From positions 1 to 32,264 of the forward strand of contig JABHZY010000008.1 in NCBI GenBank assembly GCA_018656065.1: a DNA stretch of 32,264 nt, read 5' to 3'. Positions 1 to 9,493 of this stretch are shown here, piece by piece. The position numbers were made by a program, and so were the translations under genes. Within the stretch, counting starts at the first letter, position 1. Each line of letters begins with the position of its first letter. The notes beneath the pieces were generated by a model. That model was given only the letters and a program-made list of their open reading frames with translations, was not told where the DNA came from and did not search any database. Source of the DNA: Candidatus Komeilibacteria bacterium (GTDB lineage: Bacteria; Patescibacteriota; Patescibacteriia; UBA1558; GWA2-36-10).

Positions 1-66
<66 letters not shown>

Positions 67-374
67 CTAGATAAATCTAGATTATATAGAATTTGAGTCT
101 CTAGGACTCAATATTGAAATGTGTTTTATTAAACACTAAAAAAATTTTAAGAAATTGACTAAAAGCTCATCACTTCCAAGTCATTAAAATTATAAGATTA
201 TATTAGGTTGTCTTTATATAATCTCCAAATTGTCAAAATACGTTTTTTTCTATATCAAGAAAAAACAGCAAGGTCCGAAAATATTCAGACACTACTGTCT
301 TTCCTTTATGTGCAACTCTAAGTTGTTTTCAATCAGCTACGAAAGTTTTGTACACTTAAAATTAATGCTCCAGC

Positions 375-403
375 ATTGTATAGCAAAATTAATCTTTTGT
401 CAA
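375..403 (-). promoter_or_regulatory. Probable rRNA promoter, TTGACA-N17-TACAAT
   Basis: Minus-strand hexamers at 403-398 and 380-375 upstream of 16S. Confidence 0.6.
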
Positions 404-420
404 GTGTTTTATTGGCTAAA

Positions 421-455
421 AGAAAAAGGGCCCCACACGCTGTCGCGTGGGGCCC
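421..455 (-). terminator. Intrinsic terminator of the lipoprotein gene
   Basis: gggccccac...gtggggccc stem, followed on the minus strand by a T-rich tail. Confidence 0.8.
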
Positions 456-484
456 TAAGGGTTGTGATCAGTCCGCTGATGGGA

Positions 485-2374
485 CTAATCGGTGATATTG
501 AGTGGTCGCTGGCTGGTGCAGACGACCCGCTTATCGCAGTTGGCCGATTCCTCGGTACTAGTCTCGCCTTCAAGGCGAACTAGCTCATCGCGGCCATTAC
601 ACTTACCCGGGTAAATGTTGCCGGTGTAATGCAACTTAACTTCCATGCCTTCTTCGATAGGAATCTCACCGAGATGCACCCGAACTTCGCTCGGCCTCTC
701 CGAATTGAGATCATCGACCGTAGCATAGAGAACGCTATCATCGGAATAACGAAGCTCGATCACCACCGGTGCCTGATCCTCAAGACGAACGTCGAAATTG
801 AGAGTTGCGATCACGTAGAAGTGCATCATTGCTTCCGGCGGCACGTACCCGAAGGTAGTGCTGTCAGTAGTCTGGGTCGGACCGACCCAGATGCCGATCT
901 CCTCCTGAAAGGAGTATGTCACCGTCTCGTCGTCCGGCTCACCCTCCAGGATGACCGACATATGATCATGCTGGTATGCTTCATCGGTGACCCAGACCGT
1001 CACCGTGTCGGGACCGACACGATGGAAGGTATAGTTGATCGACTCGGTGGTGCCGACGATATTGCCATCGTTGGTCCTCCAGACGTAGTCGAGTACACCT
1101 TCGCCAAACTGAGACAGGTCCACGTCGAGTACACTGACCGTACCCACCGGTGCCGCCGGAGGCGAGGCCGAGACGTTGTCGATAACCAAGGGCTCCAGCT
1201 GATCAGCCGGCGTGATGAGTACCCTGATAGCATCAGCTGCCACAGGCGAACCGTCCTTGAGGACGATAGCCATCACATCGTAGATGCCCAACTCAGGAAG
1301 AGCGTAACTCACATCCTCACCAGTACCGAAGGTGACGTTCTCATTGAGGATGTAGTGCCACTCGATCGAGTCATAATCATCGCCATCCACATCGGCGTGG
1401 AAAGCAATCGGCTCACCAAGCTGCTCCTCATAAGAACCAGCCGACACGTCCACCGTTACCGGATGTTCGTGGATCTCAGGCTCAACACCAAAGATCGAGA
1501 GTCCGATACTCTCAGACACGCCGGTCGCATCGGTCACCTCGACCATAGCGATCAACTCGCCCAGAGTATTCATCTCATACATGCATGTGGGTTGCGTAGC
1601 AACCATCTGCCCGTCCACTGTGATCCGAAACTCGAAGGGCGCCTGCCCTCCATGGAGCACAGTGACCAAGCCAATCTGCTTGCCCAGCTCTACCGTTTGA
1701 GGTAGGGCGATCAAGTTGACATGCATCAAGGGATCAGTCGGCTGCTCGGTAATCAGAACAGACCCGAAGGACTGCTGAGTGTTACCGTTGGCGTCCGTCG
1801 CTCGGAAGATGACTTCATGGTTACCCAGCTCGTAGAGCTGGTAAGCCAACAAGACATCATTGAGAACAACCACCTCACCGTCGACCGAGATCTCGTAGCT
1901 GTAAGGCGGCGTACCACCCCGAGCAATACCGAGAGCCGAGAAGGTCAAGGGCGAGTATCCCCAAGAGTCCGGAATATAGAGCGTAGTCTCCAGGGGAAGT
2001 CCCGGAGGTGCACTCTGACCGGCCACCGCAACGGTAGCCGAATCAACCTCGCCGGTAACCATGTCAATCACCTTGAGCATGATCAGTTCGACCCTTGCCT
2101 CATCGAAGCGCAAAACCTCGATCGGATCATTGCCGACCAGCTCCCCGTGGCGATATAGCTCGTAGCTATACTCGTCACTACCACCAGTGACCATGGGAAT
2201 GGTCGCTGACAGAAAAGGCACGTAATCATCGGTGATGGTCATGCCGAACTGAACATTCAGCTCACTAGGCCCCTCAATAATCGGAGCCAGGACATCATCT
2301 CGTTCGGAACATCCCGTAGCCAGAAGGCTTAGGATGATAAGGCCGCAAAGGACCAAGATGTTCTTGTTCATCAT
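485..2374 (-). CDS. Secreted lipoprotein with PKD/Ig-like repeat domains
   Basis: ORF trimmed to MMNKNILVLCGLIILSLLATGC (signal peptide plus lipobox); AGAAGGAG Shine-Dalgarno just upstream; repeated GG..PYSYEI/TVTVWVTD-type beta-sandwich motifs. Confidence 0.75.
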   Translation of the reverse strand: MMNKNILVLCGLIILSLLATGCSERDDVLAPIIEGPSELNVQFGMTITDDYVPFLSATIPMVTGGSDEYSYELYRHGELVGNDPIEVLRFDEARVELIMLKVIDMVTGEVDSATVAVAGQSAPPGLPLETTLYIPDSWGYSPLTFSALGIARGGTPPYSYEISVDGEVVVLNDVLLAYQLYELGNHEVIFRATDANGNTQQSFGSVLITEQPTDPLMHVNLIALPQTVELGKQIGLVTVLHGGQAPFEFRITVDGQMVATQPTCMYEMNTLGELIAMVEVTDATGVSESIGLSIFGVEPEIHEHPVTVDVSAGSYEEQLGEPIAFHADVDGDDYDSIEWHYILNENVTFGTGEDVSYALPELGIYDVMAIVLKDGSPVAADAIRVLITPADQLEPLVIDNVSASPPAAPVGTVSVLDVDLSQFGEGVLDYVWRTNDGNIVGTTESINYTFHRVGPDTVTVWVTDEAYQHDHMSVILEGEPDDETVTYSFQEEIGIWVGPTQTTDSTTFGYVPPEAMMHFYVIATLNFDVRLEDQAPVVIELRYSDDSVLYATVDDLNSERPSEVRVHLGEIPIEEGMEVKLHYTGNIYPGKCNGRDELVRLEGETSTEESANCDKRVVCTSQRPLNITD

Positions 2375-2387
2375 CGTCTCCTTCTGG

Positions 2388-3476
2388 TTAGAATTCCACC
2401 TGGGCGGTGAACATAAGGCTGTTGAACGAACCACGAAGGTCCGCCTTGGTCTTGTCAGCGAGCGCAGGCGCCCAACTGACAAAGATAGTCATGTCGTTGA
2501 TTGGCTGACAGGTCAGGCCGATGAGCAAGCCGTAAGACAGCCTGCTGTACTCGTTAACGTCGGTATAGAACTGAGAGGCAATGAAGCTCCCCAGATGGTA
2601 ACCGAACACGACGCCGCTGTCTGAATCTTCCTCGTCCTCGGTCGAAACCATGGTATTAGGCTGAGTATTGTGGAACATCCACGAATGCCTGCCGTCGACC
2701 ATGATCTTGGCCATCTTGCCCAGCTTGTCTTCGCCGCCAGAGCGAACGCCAAGGGACAAGTCCCAACGACGATCCTCCTTCTTGAAGGTAACACCAAGCT
2801 TGAAGGCCGGGATGGCCAAGTTGATGTCGCCATTGTTGTAAAGCATCAGACCGGCGTTCATGTCGGTCTGCCACTCCATGTCGTTGACACTGATCGAGTC
2901 AGACTCCTCGTCGGGAGTCATGACTTCAGTCGAGCTGTCGCCAGACTTGCTCTGGTCGATGTCAGTCCGAGGACCGATCAAGCCCGCATCGGCGCTGTCC
3001 GTTTGGATAGGCGCCACAGCAGTCGAATTGCCCGAAGGCGCATCGTAGTAGAGCTTGATGAAGACCTCGTCATCATCCACCGGGATGTAGCGGACAGCCA
3101 GACGCTCAAGACCCTTCTCCCTGAGGAGACGGATAACGCTCTTGAAACGCTTCACATTGAGTCCACCGTCGAGGGTCGCATCAAGCAACTCCTCCTTAAC
3201 GACGCCCGTAGTATCCTGGAGTACCAGGTTTTCGGCGCTCTGCCATCCAATCGAATCATTGGAAACCTCGGCGAAGAACTCGCCGTGGCCATCGTTAATC
3301 GCCTGGATCTTGGCATCGATCCAATCCGGCCAATCGATGTCGTCGGCACAATACTTTTCCAGAGTATCGGCCGTGTTGAAGATCATAGCCTGACTCTCTT
3401 CACCAGCATTGGCAAAGGGAGCTGATCCTACCATCCAGAAGATGATTAGGATCATGAAAAGTTGAAACTTTCGCAT
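2388..3476 (-). CDS. Secreted protein with OMP-like beta-strand C-terminus
   Basis: Signal peptide MRKFQLFMILIIFWMVGSAPFANA; alternating hydrophobic strands and terminal ...FTAQVEF; AAGGAGGGG Shine-Dalgarno. Confidence 0.7.
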   Translation of the reverse strand: MRKFQLFMILIIFWMVGSAPFANAGEESQAMIFNTADTLEKYCADDIDWPDWIDAKIQAINDGHGEFFAEVSNDSIGWQSAENLVLQDTTGVVKEELLDATLDGGLNVKRFKSVIRLLREKGLERLAVRYIPVDDDEVFIKLYYDAPSGNSTAVAPIQTDSADAGLIGPRTDIDQSKSGDSSTEVMTPDEESDSISVNDMEWQTDMNAGLMLYNNGDINLAIPAFKLGVTFKKEDRRWDLSLGVRSGGEDKLGKMAKIMVDGRHSWMFHNTQPNTMVSTEDEEDSDSGVVFGYHLGSFIASQFYTDVNEYSRLSYGLLIGLTCQPINDMTIFVSWAPALADKTKADLRGSFNSLMFTAQVEF

Positions 3477-3698
3477 TTACCCCTCCTTAAGGGTTTTCAA
3501 ACACACAAAAATCGGACACAAACTTCAAAGCCTATAGGGTTGAACTCCTTTTTCTTCCCTATTCTAAAACATTGGTTGTCAACGGACACGCCTACGATCT
3601 CAATTTACCTATGAAATCAGAGGACAGCAGTCCAGACCTAAATTTAGATCAAGATTACTCTCCCTTGATTTACTATTATTCTTTATTTTTGATACAAA

Positions 3699-3727
3699 AT
3701 TATAGCATATTTTTACAAAAATGTCAA
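3699..3727 (-). promoter_or_regulatory. Consensus promoter TTGACA-N17-TATAAT for the 3476-485 operon
   Basis: Minus-strand exact hexamers at 3727-3722 and 3704-3699. Confidence 0.75.
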
Positions 3728-3732
3728 TCATA

Positions 3733-3755
3733 AAACCTCCAGATTACGGAGGTTT
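3733..3755 (-). terminator. Terminator downstream of trmD
   Basis: aaacctcc-agattac-ggaggttt hairpin with T-rich flank. Confidence 0.65.
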
Positions 3756-3779
3756 TTACAAAAAATAGCTAAAATTGGC

Positions 3780-4448
3780 TTATTTCCTATATTTTGTCTG
3801 TTTTTCTCGCCATTTTTTGATTTCACCATGATGACCAGAAAGCAATATCTTAGGGACCTTATAACCCATGAAATCCTCTGGCCTAGTATATTGAGGAAAT
3901 TCTATGTTAAATTCTTTTGTTTTTTTATTGTATTCATCAAAAGATTCATCTTGAACTGACTCTTCTTTACCCACTACTCCTGGTACTAATCTAGACACAC
4001 TATCTATTACACAAGCTGCAGCTAACTCACCCCCTGTTAATACAAAATTACCTAAAGATATTTTTTCATCTATAAAATTATCTATGCGAGAATCTATAGC
4101 CTCATAATGCCCAGCAATCAAAATAAGTCTTTTATATTTAGCCAAACGTTTTACTTCATTTTGGTCTAAGCTTTTACCCTGAGGTGACATTAATATCACA
4201 CGAGTATTTTTGCTCTGGCGTTTATAAATTTTTTTAAGTGTTTTATAAACTGGTTCAATTTGGATAACCATGCCTGGTCCTCCGCCATAAGGAGTATCAT
4301 CAACCGTTTTTCTTTTGTCAGTAGTCTGTTCACGGATATCATGAGAATTAATATTAATTAATTTATTTTCTTGAGCACGTTTCAAGATAGATGAATTAAA
4401 ATAACTATCTAATGACTCTGGAAAAATTGTTAGGATATCAAATTTCAT
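3780..4448 (-). CDS. trmD: tRNA (guanine-N1)-methyltransferase TrmD
   Basis: MKFDILTIFPE, DDTPYGGGPGMV, GNFVLTGGELAA, QYTRPEDFMGYKVP motifs. Confidence 0.95.
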   Translation of the reverse strand: MKFDILTIFPESLDSYFNSSILKRAQENKLININSHDIREQTTDKRKTVDDTPYGGGPGMVIQIEPVYKTLKKIYKRQSKNTRVILMSPQGKSLDQNEVKRLAKYKRLILIAGHYEAIDSRIDNFIDEKISLGNFVLTGGELAAACVIDSVSRLVPGVVGKEESVQDESFDEYNKKTKEFNIEFPQYTRPEDFMGYKVPKILLSGHHGEIKKWREKQTKYRK

Positions 4449-4480
4449 AATTTAATCATATTACATATTTAAATAAAATA

Positions 4481-4505
4481 AAAGACCGCTAAGATTGCGG
4501 TCTTT
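4481..4505 (-). terminator. Terminator/attenuator between KH gene and trmD
   Basis: aaagaccgc-taagatt-gcggtcttt followed by T-rich tract on both strands. Confidence 0.6.
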
Positions 4506-4528
4506 TATTTTAAAATATAAATGTTCGA

Positions 4529-4888
4529 TTATAATTTTAATTCGTCTACGTCTGCATCTACTGTTTCAGTAGCTGGAGCTTCCTCAACTTTAGGAGCTTC
4601 CTCAACTTTAGGAGCTTCCTCTCTAGGAGCTCTTTCTTGACCTTCTTTTTCTGGTTCGTAAACCTTCAAATTGACATAAGAATTGTTCTTGTTGCCAATT
4701 ATACGAAGAAGGGTTCTAAGAGATCTAGCTGTTTGACCTTGCTTACCAATGATCTTCCCCATTTCCTCTGGGTTAACCTTTAGGGTCAAAAGTACGCCTC
4801 TTTCGTCGATATTTCTTTCAACAACTACGTCTTCTGGCTTATCAACTAATTCTTTAACAATCATTTCTAAAAAATCTTTGTCTTCCAT
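4529..4888 (-). CDS. KH-domain RNA-binding protein (YlqC/KhpA-like) with repeated acidic tail
   Basis: NPEEMGKIIGKQGQTARSLRTLLR KH motif; located between rpsP and trmD; APKVEEAPKVEEAPA tail. Confidence 0.85.
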   Translation of the reverse strand: MEDKDFLEMIVKELVDKPEDVVVERNIDERGVLLTLKVNPEEMGKIIGKQGQTARSLRTLLRIIGNKNNSYVNLKVYEPEKEGQERAPREEAPKVEEAPKVEEAPATETVDADVDELKL

Positions 4889-4981
4889 TTCTTTGTTGGT
4901 TAATTATCTTCTTATTAATATTATTCTAAAGTTAAGAATAACTCTAAAATTATATAATTATTTTCGGAGGTCGTCAACAAA

Positions 4982-5404
4982 TTATTTTGCTTCCTCAGTT
5001 TTTGGAGTAGATTCTTCTTTAGCTTCCTCGGGCTTAGCTTCAGGAGTAGCTTCTACAGCCTTAGGAGTTTCATCCTTGGCTGGAGCTTCGTCTTTTTTGT
5101 CTTCAGCTTTATCACCTTCTTTTTTAGCGGCTCTCTTTTTAGAAATACTAACAGATTTTTTCTTATCACCTTCTAAAATACCCGCTTTAATCAAAAGGTT
5201 ATTAGCACTAGCCGAAGCTTGAGCGCCAACTGAAAGCCAATGTTTGATACGATCTTCCTTGAGCGCAGCTTCTTTTTTATGAGGATCGTATTGACCCAAA
5301 ATCTCAAGGTGATCACCATACATATCTTTACTTCTCTCAGAAACTACCACTCTATATAGTGGCTGCTTTTTTCTACCTACTCTTTGTAATCTAATGGCTA
5401 ACAT
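4982..5404 (-). CDS. rpsP: 30S ribosomal protein S16 with long charged C-terminal extension
   Basis: MLAIRLQRVGRKKQPLYRVVVSERSKD...ILGQYDPHKKE. Confidence 0.95.
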   Translation of the reverse strand: MLAIRLQRVGRKKQPLYRVVVSERSKDMYGDHLEILGQYDPHKKEAALKEDRIKHWLSVGAQASASANNLLIKAGILEGDKKKSVSISKKRAAKKEGDKAEDKKDEAPAKDETPKAVEATPEAKPEEAKEESTPKTEEAK

Positions 5405-5548
5405 TTACTAAACTTATTTAATAATAATAACGGGCTGAATATTACTATAATTAAAGACTTATGTCAATATCTGTGCTAATAAAATACTAGACTTTATTTT
5501 TAGGCTTGTTATAATAATAATCAGTTTAAATTAATAAATTTATAAAAA

Positions 5549-6388
5549 ATGTCTAAAAATTTAAAAATAGGTTTTATCGGCCAGGGTTTTATCGGCAAAA
5601 ATTACGCTGATGATTTTGAAGCTAGAGGCTATAATATTGTTAGATATGATATAAATGGCTATGAAGCTGGCAAAGATAAAATAAAAGATTGTGACATAGT
5701 ATTAATAGCAGTACCAACTCCTACTACAGTTAATGGCTTTAATGATTCTATTGTCCAGGAAGTATTATCTTTGATTGGTGAAAATAAAATCGCAGTTATT
5801 AAATCTACTCTACAAGTTGGTACTACAGTCAAAATGCAAAAACTTTTTCCTAATATTACCGTAATGCATTCTCCAGAATTTTTACGAGAAAAATATGCAG
5901 CCGATGATGCCAAACATCCAAATAGAAATATTGTGGGAATTACTGACATAAATAATAAAAAGCTTAAAGAAAAAGCTGAGTTAGTAATGACAACCTTAGC
6001 TAAAGCACCTTACGAATTGATAACTCAGGTAGCCAATGCTGAGATGATAAAATATGGTGGCAACTGTTTATTATATTTTAGGGTAGTTTTCATGAACATG
6101 ATGTATGACTTGGCTGGAAAATATAATCTAGACCACAAAATTATCAAAGAAGCTATGAGTAAAGATCCTCGTATCGGTGATTCTCATCTCAAGGTAATGC
6201 ATAAAGGTGGTCGAGGAGCTGCCGGGCATTGTTTTATTAAAGATTTTGAAGCTTTTATAGAAATGTTATCTTCCCAAAATTTAGACGAACAAAAAAAGGC
6301 CGCTGAAGCGGTCAGAGATCTTAATGTTAAATACATGCGAGACTCAAATAAAGATTTAGATCTACTAAAAGATATCTACGGAAAATAA
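5549..6388 (+). CDS. Short UDP-glucose/GDP-mannose 6-dehydrogenase-family protein
   Basis: GFIGQGFIGKNYA Rossmann motif, VPTPTT, STLQVGTT, SPEFLREKYA, GGRGAAGHCFIKD catalytic-Cys segment; no C-terminal UDP-binding domain. Confidence 0.8.
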   Translation: MSKNLKIGFIGQGFIGKNYADDFEARGYNIVRYDINGYEAGKDKIKDCDIVLIAVPTPTTVNGFNDSIVQEVLSLIGENKIAVIKSTLQVGTTVKMQKLFPNITVMHSPEFLREKYAADDAKHPNRNIVGITDINNKKLKEKAELVMTTLAKAPYELITQVANAEMIKYGGNCLLYFRVVFMNMMYDLAGKYNLDHKIIKEAMSKDPRIGDSHLKVMHKGGRGAAGHCFIKDFEAFIEMLSSQNLDEQKKAAEAVRDLNVKYMRDSNKDLDLLKDIYGK

Positions 6389-6411
6389 ATTTTACTTTTT
6401 AAGTAAAAAAT

Positions 6412-6443
6412 AATAGACTCTCCCGGCGGATTCCGAGAGAGTC
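6412..6443 (-). terminator. Terminator for the 93-aa gene
   Basis: agactctc...gagagagtct stem with T-rich downstream tract on minus strand. Confidence 0.6.
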
Positions 6444-6463
6444 TTCTTTGTAGCGAGCCTGGA

Positions 6464-6745
6464 TCAGGCGACTTCCTTGGCTCTGACCTTCTCCGCCAAC
6501 TCAGGCGAAACACCATAACCTCGAATGGAAGATAGCGCAAACTTATCACGCTTATTCTGACCATTCTTGACGATCAGCTCCCTCTTCTTGCCGAGGTTAA
6601 AGGTGACGATATCTTTGATGGTGACGGCCGTTCTGTTGTGAGGAACAACCGTCCGAACTTCTCCTGAATTCAGGATGCTCCGAAGTCCGTATTGCTCAGC
6701 CTGACTGGCTCCGATGATGACAGTAGCTGCCTTTGGATTACTCAA
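6464..6745 (-). CDS. Hypothetical 93-aa protein in an isolated cassette (TTG start)
   Basis: GAAAGGA Shine-Dalgarno 6 nt before TTG; own promoter and terminator. Confidence 0.65.
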   Translation of the reverse strand: MSNPKAATVIIGASQAEQYGLRSILNSGEVRTVVPHNRTAVTIKDIVTFNLGKKRELIVKNGQNKRDKFALSSIRGYGVSPELAEKVRAKEVA

Positions 6746-6846
6746 TGTGAGTCCTTTCGAATAATGCTAGGTTACTGTGAACTAATCAGTTAAAGGCTCC
6801 TTTCGGGTTTAAATGTACACGCCATCAGTTGTTTGATGGTTTTTTT

Positions 6847-6875
6847 ATAATAATGATTATTGATTATTCTGTCAA
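6847..6875 (-). promoter_or_regulatory. Promoter TTGACA-N17-TATTAT
   Basis: Minus-strand hexamers at 6875-6870 and 6852-6847; 5' end hairpin CCATCA/TGATGG at 6839-6822. Confidence 0.7.
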
Positions 6876-6883
6876 TTAAAAAA

Positions 6884-6904
6884 GCCTCAAGCAAAACTCG
6901 AGGC
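6884..6904 (-). terminator. smc terminator
   Basis: Minus strand GCCTCGAG-TTTTG-CTTGAGGC followed by TTTTTT. Confidence 0.75.
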
Positions 6905-6919
6905 CCTTAAATATATATA

Positions 6920-9493
6920 TTATGAAGCTATCTCATCAGCCTCGTCAAAATTCATAGAAAGTAACTTAGATATACCATCGTCCCCCATAGTAACTCCATA
7001 AATTATCTTAGCTTTATGCATAGTAGCTCTATTATGAGTAATAGCTATAAATTGAGTTTTACTAGATAATTCATCTAATATTTCACTGAAGCGAATTGAA
7101 TTAGCTTCATCAAGCGCAGCATCAACTTCATCAAGCACTACAAATGGAGATGGATTATTAGCAATAATGGCCGAAATTAAGGCGATGGAAGTTAAGGCTT
7201 TTTCTCCGCCCGAAAGCATATTAATGCCAGAAAGTTTTTTGCCTGGAGGAGTGGCTTTTATTTCAATACCATATTGTTTTTTAACTTCTACTTCTTCCTC
7301 TTCAAGCTCTTCGTCTTCTTCACTAACCTCTCTGTTATTAACTTTTGGTTTTTTTATTTCTGAAATATCTAAAATTAATTCTGCCTTACCACCACTAAAT
7401 AATTTTTTAAAATATTGATTAAATAAAATATTGATATTTTTAAAAGCTTTATCAAACTGCTTAGAAATAGATTCTTCTAAATCTTTGATTATCTTTTCTA
7501 AATGCGTTATGGCTTCTGCCAAATCATCACTCTGTTCTTTCAAAAATGTATAACGCTCATTTACTTCTTCATATTCTTCCACGACCACCTCATCAATACC
7601 TCCAATAATACTAAGCTGATTTTTGAGTTTGTTAATCTTGTCTCTAGCTTCAGAAATATTTACGTCCTTTGCTTTAGTCAATTCAAAGCTAGGAAATTCT
7701 TCTGATATTTCTCTATTAAGCTCTTCTTCTCTTGTCTCTAGTCTAGCCAAATCAACTTTTACTTCATTAAGTTGACTATTTTTAGAATTAAAATTAGCTT
7801 GCACCTCTCTAAAACTTCGCTGTGCTTCAACTAAAGAGCGTTTTTTACCTTCTTCAGCTTCATTAAATTCTTTAATTTGTTTTTCAGTATCTTCTATCTC
7901 CTGATTTTTAGCTTCTACCTGCTTACTTAAATTATCTAATTGTTTTTTATTCTCGTCGCTACTACCAGACTTATCTAATAAAGCTTTTTTATCATTTTCT
8001 AATTTATTAAATTCTTCTGTATCTTTAGTTGTCTGCCCTTCAAGTTGCTTCAATTCATTTTCTAAAATAGCTAGACTAGTTCGTGCTTCACCTATCTCAG
8101 CCACTAAGTTATCTTTACTAGATAACATTTTATTAAATTCTTCTTGCCAATGTTTTTTATCCTCTTCTTTATTTACTTTAATCTTTTTGGCGAAAGAATT
8201 CATAGCTTCTGTAATGCTGCCACAAATTTCTTTTAGCTTTGGCAAATCTTCTAAACTTTTTAAGCTATCTAAAGTATTTTGGAAATCTTTTTGCTTATTT
8301 AATATACTATTTACTTTAGTAGCCATTTCTTCTGGAGATAAATCATGACCATTGCTCATTAATTTTTCTTCTAATTTAGAAAACTCGGCTAAAATCTGCT
8401 CTCTCTTGTTCTCTAAAATATTCACCTCTGATTGATTAGTATCCAATTTAGTCTTTTTTTCTTTGAGTAAAAGGCTATTTTTATTTATGTCGTTTTTTAA
8501 ATTATCAATTCTTTGTTTTAGCCATACTACGTCACTCTGACCAGAAGACATTAATTTTAAATCTGAACGGCCCTCTAAAATAGTTTTTTCTTTGAGTAAA
8601 GTATTTAATTCATTTTGATGTTGCCCTAATTTATTCTGTAGAATTTCAAAACTATCTTGACGAGAAGAAGTTTTCTCCTCTTTTTCTAACTTAGTTTGTA
8701 ATTCTATTAACTGTTGATTAAGTTCGGCTACTTCTGTTTGAGCGGCTATAAAAGATTTTCTTTTTTCTGCCAAACCTTTATCTAAACCACCCTTGAGAAA
8801 GCTATAATAATTTGTTTGTAATTCTTTTAACTCTTTACTTAGACTCTCTCTCTTTTCTAATTTCTTCACTTGCCTAGTTAAAGATCTTAATCTTGGTTCA
8901 AGCTCAGCTAGAATCTTATTAGTTTGTTCTAAATTATCTTTAGAGTTATTAACTTTATTAACCGCTTGATTCTTTTTAATTTGAAATTGTTTTACGCCCG
9001 TAGCTTCATCAAAAAAATCTTTTCTTTCTTGAGCTGAAGAAACTAAAATAGAATCAATCATACCCTGCCCAATCACACTGTAGGTACGTTGACCAAAATT
9101 AGCCTTAGCCAAAAGAAGCTGGACATCCAGAAGTCTAACTTTATTATTATTAATCAAATATTCACTATCTCCGTTTCTTTCTACTTTTCTAGTAATAATA
9201 ATTTGTTCATAATCAACGTCGGCTTGTTTATCTTTATTATTTAAATAAAGACTAACTTGAGCAAAACCAAGTTTATTTTTTTTATCAGAGCCAGCAAATA
9301 TTACATCTTCTAACTTTTTTCCACGTAATGTTTTAACACTCTGCTCACCTAAAACCCAACGAACAGCATCGGCTACATTAGACTTTCCCGATCCATTTGG
9401 CCCAACAATAACTGTCAGGTCCCGATTAAAAATCAACGTGCTAGGATTAGCAAATGATTTAAAACCTTGGATTTCTAACTTTTCTAGATACAT
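6920..9493 (-). CDS. smc: Short SMC-like chromosome segregation ATPase
   Basis: GPNGSGKSNVADAVRWVLGEQ Walker A; LSGGEKALTSIALISAI signature; FVVLDEVDAALDEANS Walker B; 857 aa with no recognisable canonical hinge. Confidence 0.92.
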   Translation of the reverse strand: MYLEKLEIQGFKSFANPSTLIFNRDLTVIVGPNGSGKSNVADAVRWVLGEQSVKTLRGKKLEDVIFAGSDKKNKLGFAQVSLYLNNKDKQADVDYEQIIITRKVERNGDSEYLINNNKVRLLDVQLLLAKANFGQRTYSVIGQGMIDSILVSSAQERKDFFDEATGVKQFQIKKNQAVNKVNNSKDNLEQTNKILAELEPRLRSLTRQVKKLEKRESLSKELKELQTNYYSFLKGGLDKGLAEKRKSFIAAQTEVAELNQQLIELQTKLEKEEKTSSRQDSFEILQNKLGQHQNELNTLLKEKTILEGRSDLKLMSSGQSDVVWLKQRIDNLKNDINKNSLLLKEKKTKLDTNQSEVNILENKREQILAEFSKLEEKLMSNGHDLSPEEMATKVNSILNKQKDFQNTLDSLKSLEDLPKLKEICGSITEAMNSFAKKIKVNKEEDKKHWQEEFNKMLSSKDNLVAEIGEARTSLAILENELKQLEGQTTKDTEEFNKLENDKKALLDKSGSSDENKKQLDNLSKQVEAKNQEIEDTEKQIKEFNEAEEGKKRSLVEAQRSFREVQANFNSKNSQLNEVKVDLARLETREEELNREISEEFPSFELTKAKDVNISEARDKINKLKNQLSIIGGIDEVVVEEYEEVNERYTFLKEQSDDLAEAITHLEKIIKDLEESISKQFDKAFKNINILFNQYFKKLFSGGKAELILDISEIKKPKVNNREVSEEDEELEEEEVEVKKQYGIEIKATPPGKKLSGINMLSGGEKALTSIALISAIIANNPSPFVVLDEVDAALDEANSIRFSEILDELSSKTQFIAITHNRATMHKAKIIYGVTMGDDGISKLLSMNFDEADEIAS

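Noticed and set aside
629-1705. 358-aa plus-strand ORF
   Set aside because: Antisense shadow of the GC-rich lipoprotein gene; Arg/His-rich low-complexity product, no ribosome-binding site or domain. The same applies to 1721-2158, 2334-2624 and 2670-3425.
4749-5222. 157-aa plus ORF
   Set aside because: Ser-rich antisense shadow of KH and rpsP genes.
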